Assembly (NCBI GenBank): GCA_963662765.2
Contig: CAXXUP010000003.1
Location: 1 to 64,000, forward strand
Length of the DNA stretch: 64,000 bases
Origin: DATMXT01 sp963662765
GTDB taxonomy: Bacteria > Bacillota > Clostridia > Oscillospirales > Feifaniaceae
Reading direction: 5' to 3'
The position numbers and the translations under genes are program-made. Below, piece by piece: positions 61,218 to 64,000 of the stretch. Every line of letters starts with the position of its first letter. Position 1 is the stretch's first letter. Below the pieces are notes generated by a model that worked only from the letters and a program-made list of their open reading frames with translations, had not been told where the DNA came from and searched no databases.

Positions 61218-63869
61218 TCAGGACAAAATCCCATATTTCATTTTAATGCGGTCGAGCTTTTCAAGCATGGGGATGGCCGCAAACCACAGGAATACCATGG
61301 TACCGGCCGCGTGGATCAGGTCCATCGGAAATCCGGTGGCGCAGTAAGCTAAAAAGATGTTGAAGTTCACGCTGCCCTGCCACAGGAGGGCGGAGGCGAA
61401 ATTCATAATGCCGCCGTACAGAATGATCGCGGCAAGTCCGCCGTAGGCGCAAATCGAAACTCTGGTGCGGCGCAGAAGTCCCGCCCTGAAAAGTCCGCCC
61501 GCAAAAAAGCCCGTAAGGCCCATGGCGAACATCTGCCAGGGCGTCCAAGGACCTTGCGAGAACATCACATTGGAGGCAAGCATCGTCATGGCCCCCGTGA
61601 GAAAGCCGGTCTCTCCGCCGAATGCAATGCCTGCGACGATGGCGAGTGCCATGACCGGCTTAAACTGCGGCAGCATGAAAAAGGCGGCCCGGCCTGCCAC
61701 GCCGATGGCGCAGAGCACCGCGATGACGACAAGCTCTTTTGCCTGCGGCTTACGGCCTTCGAAAATCATGAAAAAGGGGAGCATGCACTCTAGCAGCACC
61801 AACAGTGCAATGAAGTAGTACTTCTTTCCGGCAAAAAGTGTTGCGCCGGCGTAAAGGGTGAGCGGGATCAAGGCGAGCGCCACCCCGGCCGCCGCACCGG
61901 TTCGACGGCTGACTTTGCGCCGCTCCGACGGGATCGGGGCAGCCGCCACCGGCAGAGGAGCCCGCCTGCCAACTGCAGTTGCAAATACGATAAGCGCGAA
62001 TGTAAAAACAAGTGTTCCCTGCAGGGCGCCGAATACCGCCGCCGAGGAGGCGCCCGCAAGGTCGGAGAGGACCGAAAAGTCGACGGCTTTTGTCGCCAGG
62101 ATAAACTGCGTGAGGGCGACAAAGGCCGCGGCGAAGGCGACTGCTTTTCGCCATTTCGGGAGTTTCACGGGGTCTGCGGGAATTTTGGCCGCCGCCGGGG
62201 GAGGCGGGGGAGTGGGCTCACGTAAAGCCTTATATGACGGCTCAGGTGTCCCGCCGCAAGCTATTATGACCGCCTCGGCCGTGACGCACCCATCCAGCAG
62301 TCCCCTAGATATGCGGTTTGCCGCCGTTGTGTAAAAGGAGTTGCCGGAGAAAAAGTATAAGGGCGGTCCTGAAGTGACGACATTCCCGTCAAAAAGCAGA
62401 CCGCAAGTGTCGGCGCAGGCGGCGCAAAACTCGATATCATGGCTGACAAGCAAAATTGCTTTTCCGCGCCGGCGCAGGCTCACAAGGATTTCGGCAAGCG
62501 TTCCTTTAAACTGCGCATCAAGTCCCTTTGTGGGCTCGTCGAGCAGCAGAATGTCAGGGTCGCGCAGCAGCACTTTGCACAGAGCCGCCCGCTGCAGTTC
62601 ACCGCCCGAGAGGTCGTAGGGGTGCCGGTCGAGAAGTTCGTCTAGCAGGCAAAGGCGCATAAGGTCCGTAAGTTTTGCATTTTTGGAGGCGGCGTCGTCC
62701 GAAAAATCCCTCACCGTGTCGAGCAGATCTTCCCGCACCGTCTTTTTGAGAAACATCGCTTTGGGGTTTTGCGGCAGGAGTGCCGCTGCACCGTCCAAGT
62801 GGATTTCTCCGCGCTGTGGTTTATTTAGGCCAGCGAGCAGCCGAAGACAAGTGGACTTCCCGGCGCCGTTGACGCCGAGCAGTGCAAAAAGCTCGCCTTG
62901 GTGCAGTGTGAGCGTCAGTCCTTTTAAAATATCAGGCTCCTCCTGCTCATATCGAAACCATACGTTGTCGGCTGTAATGACAGGCTTTGCCGACGAGAAG
63001 TCCGCGGCGGGGACGATAGCCGGCTGTGGCGGCGTATGTGCCTTCAGGTGCGCTTCAAGCCACTGACGGCCCTCTCTGACCGTGACGGGGCAGGGGAGCG
63101 TGTTTGGCACCGCCGCCCAGATGCGCATGGATGTCGGCATGGCTGAAAACATGCCGTTTTTTTGCGCCAGAAGTTGACTGCCAACTTCTGAGGGCGTGCC
63201 GTCGGCGACAATTTTTCCCCGCTCCAAAACGACGGCCCTTGTGGCGATGGGCAACGCCTCTTCGAGCCGGTGCTCTGTCAGCATGACCGTGACGCCGAGC
63301 TCACGGTTGATTTTGGCTACGACCGCCAGGAAGTCAGCTGCCGCAATCGGGTCAAGCTGGGCCGTCGGCTCGTCTAAAATCAGCACACGCGGCTGCATGG
63401 CCATGACCGAGGCGAGGTTAAGAAGCTGCTTTTGCCCGCCCGAGAGCGTTGCGACCTCCCTGTAAAACCAGTCCTCTATCCCGAAAAAGGAGGCCATTTC
63501 GGCCACCCTGCGACGGATGACCGGCGTGTCGTACCCTAAGCTTTCAAGCCCGAAGGCCAGTTCGTGCCATACCTTATCGGTGATGATCTGGTTGTCGGGG
63601 TCCTGCATGACGAAGCCGATTTGGGCGCTCTGTGCCCTAAAGTCGAGGCTTTCAAGGGGGAGCCCCTCAAAGAGAATGCTGCCCTCCCTGCGGCCGTGGG
63701 GGGTGAGTGCCGGTTTGAGATTTTTTAAAAGTGTAGTCTTGCCGCCGCCCGACTGCCCACAAAGGACAAGAAACTCGCCTTGCCGCACGGTGAGGCAAAG
63801 CTTGTCGATTGCGTTTGCGGTCTGCTGCGGATAACAAAATGTCAGGCTTTGGATCTCAAACGTGTCCAC
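61218..63869 (-). CDS. ECF transporter: two ATPases fused to an S-like membrane domain
   Basis: 883 residues. First ATPase (about 1-250): GQSGGGKTT, LSGGQKQLL, LILDEPTAQLDP. Second ATPase (about 300-500): GVNGAGKST, LSGGELQRA, LLLDEPTKGLDA. A Pro-rich linker leads to about eight membrane spans (570-880) that include AFGGETGFLTGAMTMLASN and GLTGFFAGGLF, typical of vitamin-binding S components of the PF12822/CbrT kind. It would act with the EcfT protein encoded upstream to import a vitamin. GTG start at 63869 behind GGGAGG. Confidence 0.87.
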   Translation of the reverse strand: MDTFEIQSLTFCYPQQTANAIDKLCLTVRQGEFLVLCGQSGGGKTTLLKNLKPALTPHGRREGSILFEGLPLESLDFRAQSAQIGFVMQDPDNQIITDKVWHELAFGLESLGYDTPVIRRRVAEMASFFGIEDWFYREVATLSGGQKQLLNLASVMAMQPRVLILDEPTAQLDPIAAADFLAVVAKINRELGVTVMLTEHRLEEALPIATRAVVLERGKIVADGTPSEVGSQLLAQKNGMFSAMPTSMRIWAAVPNTLPCPVTVREGRQWLEAHLKAHTPPQPAIVPAADFSSAKPVITADNVWFRYEQEEPDILKGLTLTLHQGELFALLGVNGAGKSTCLRLLAGLNKPQRGEIHLDGAAALLPQNPKAMFLKKTVREDLLDTVRDFSDDAASKNAKLTDLMRLCLLDELLDRHPYDLSGGELQRAALCKVLLRDPDILLLDEPTKGLDAQFKGTLAEILVSLRRRGKAILLVSHDIEFCAACADTCGLLFDGNVVTSGPPLYFFSGNSFYTTAANRISRGLLDGCVTAEAVIIACGGTPEPSYKALREPTPPPPPAAAKIPADPVKLPKWRKAVAFAAAFVALTQFILATKAVDFSVLSDLAGASSAAVFGALQGTLVFTFALIVFATAVGRRAPLPVAAAPIPSERRKVSRRTGAAAGVALALIPLTLYAGATLFAGKKYYFIALLVLLECMLPFFMIFEGRKPQAKELVVIAVLCAIGVAGRAAFFMLPQFKPVMALAIVAGIAFGGETGFLTGAMTMLASNVMFSQGPWTPWQMFAMGLTGFFAGGLFRAGLLRRTRVSICAYGGLAAIILYGGIMNFASALLWQGSVNFNIFLAYCATGFPMDLIHAAGTMVFLWFAAIPMLEKLDRIKMKYGILS

Positions 63870-64000
63870 TTGCGCGCCTCCCAAAAGTTCAGGATTACAG
63901 GGGTCAAACAAAGGGCCAGATAACAGAGAAAAAAGCTCAGTTCAAAGGGGCTGGACGTGCCCCATTTCACGGTCGGAAAATACCGGAAATAAAGCCCGCC
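63842..64000 (-). CDS. EcfT-like transmembrane protein, C-terminal fragment
   Basis: The last 52 residues of a gene entering from the right edge. A membrane span (LSFFLCYLALCLTPVIL) is followed by the tail NFWEARKWTRLRSKA, as in CbiQ/EcfT coupling subunits. Its stop overlaps the start of the ATPase/S fusion by 28 bases, so the two are coupled. The ATPase ribosome site lies in these codons. Confidence 0.75.
   Translation of the reverse strand, partial: GGLYFRYFPTVKWGTSSPFELSFFLCYLALCLTPVILNFWEARKWTRLRSKA

Overview
The window reads as a chromosomal segment of a Gram-positive, probably anaerobic and spore-forming member of the Bacillota (Clostridia). The reasons are strong AGGAGG-type ribosome sites with many GTG and TTG starts, sigma-A promoters of the TTGACA-N17-TATAAT kind, lipoproteins and SLH-domain surface proteins, a BclA-like collagen protein, an ECF-type transporter, a three-gene molybdenum hydroxylase and an E. 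coli-type speD inside a speDAEB operon. Calls come from reading the sequence and recalling families; nothing was searched. Species cannot be named.

Layout. 1-2.2 kb (minus): DUF711/PFL protein, ACT-domain protein, mobB and a membrane-anchored XRE regulator, with a 251-bp inverted-repeat element between the first two. 2.5-4.4 kb: tRNA-Val, then a PadR repressor/BtrH_N operon under a 42-bp palindrome. 4.8-7.7 kb: two tandem M20 amidohydrolases. 7.9-14.3 kb: tRNA-Ala, a Thr/Pro-rich lipoprotein with a VanR/VanS-like two-component pair, and a BlaI/BlaR1-like pair whose sensor carries DUF4825 and Asp-box repeats. 14.4-21.7 kb: small membrane protein plus HTH, unknown proteins, a MgtA-type ATPase, a HerA-like ATPase and PspA. 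21.7-24 kb: a Gly-rich TPM-like membrane protein and a barnase/barstar pair in which the RNase precursor has a +1 frameshift just after its lipoprotein signal. 24.5-29.7 kb: a HAD phosphatase and speD-speA-speE-speB (arginine to agmatine to putrescine to spermidine), preceded by a structured leader with an intrinsic terminator and possible antiterminator pairings.

30-38 kb: an SLH/GLUG surface protein and a lipoprotein, then a divergent signalling locus made of a LuxR-type regulator, a HisKA_3-type kinase and an unusual binding-protein/seven-TM/degenerate-kinase protein. 38-44 kb (minus): split transketolase and a molybdenum hydroxylase; a terminator hairpin carries the transketolase -35 box in its loop. 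44-53 kb: a ferritin-like protein, a large HTH regulator divergent from a small protein and a giant SLH surface protein, with four GTGTC repeats between them. 53-64 kb: DUF378 protein, FAD/Rieske oxidoreductase, DUF255 thioredoxin-fold protein, collagen-like exosporium protein, a 56-residue protein, a YfcC-family transporter, and an ECF transporter with two ATPases and an S-like domain in one chain next to the end of EcfT.

The best candidates for undescribed biology are the speD leader, the BlaR1/Asp-box receptor, the three-part signalling locus, the barnase precursor and the HTH/GTGTC/S-layer cassette.
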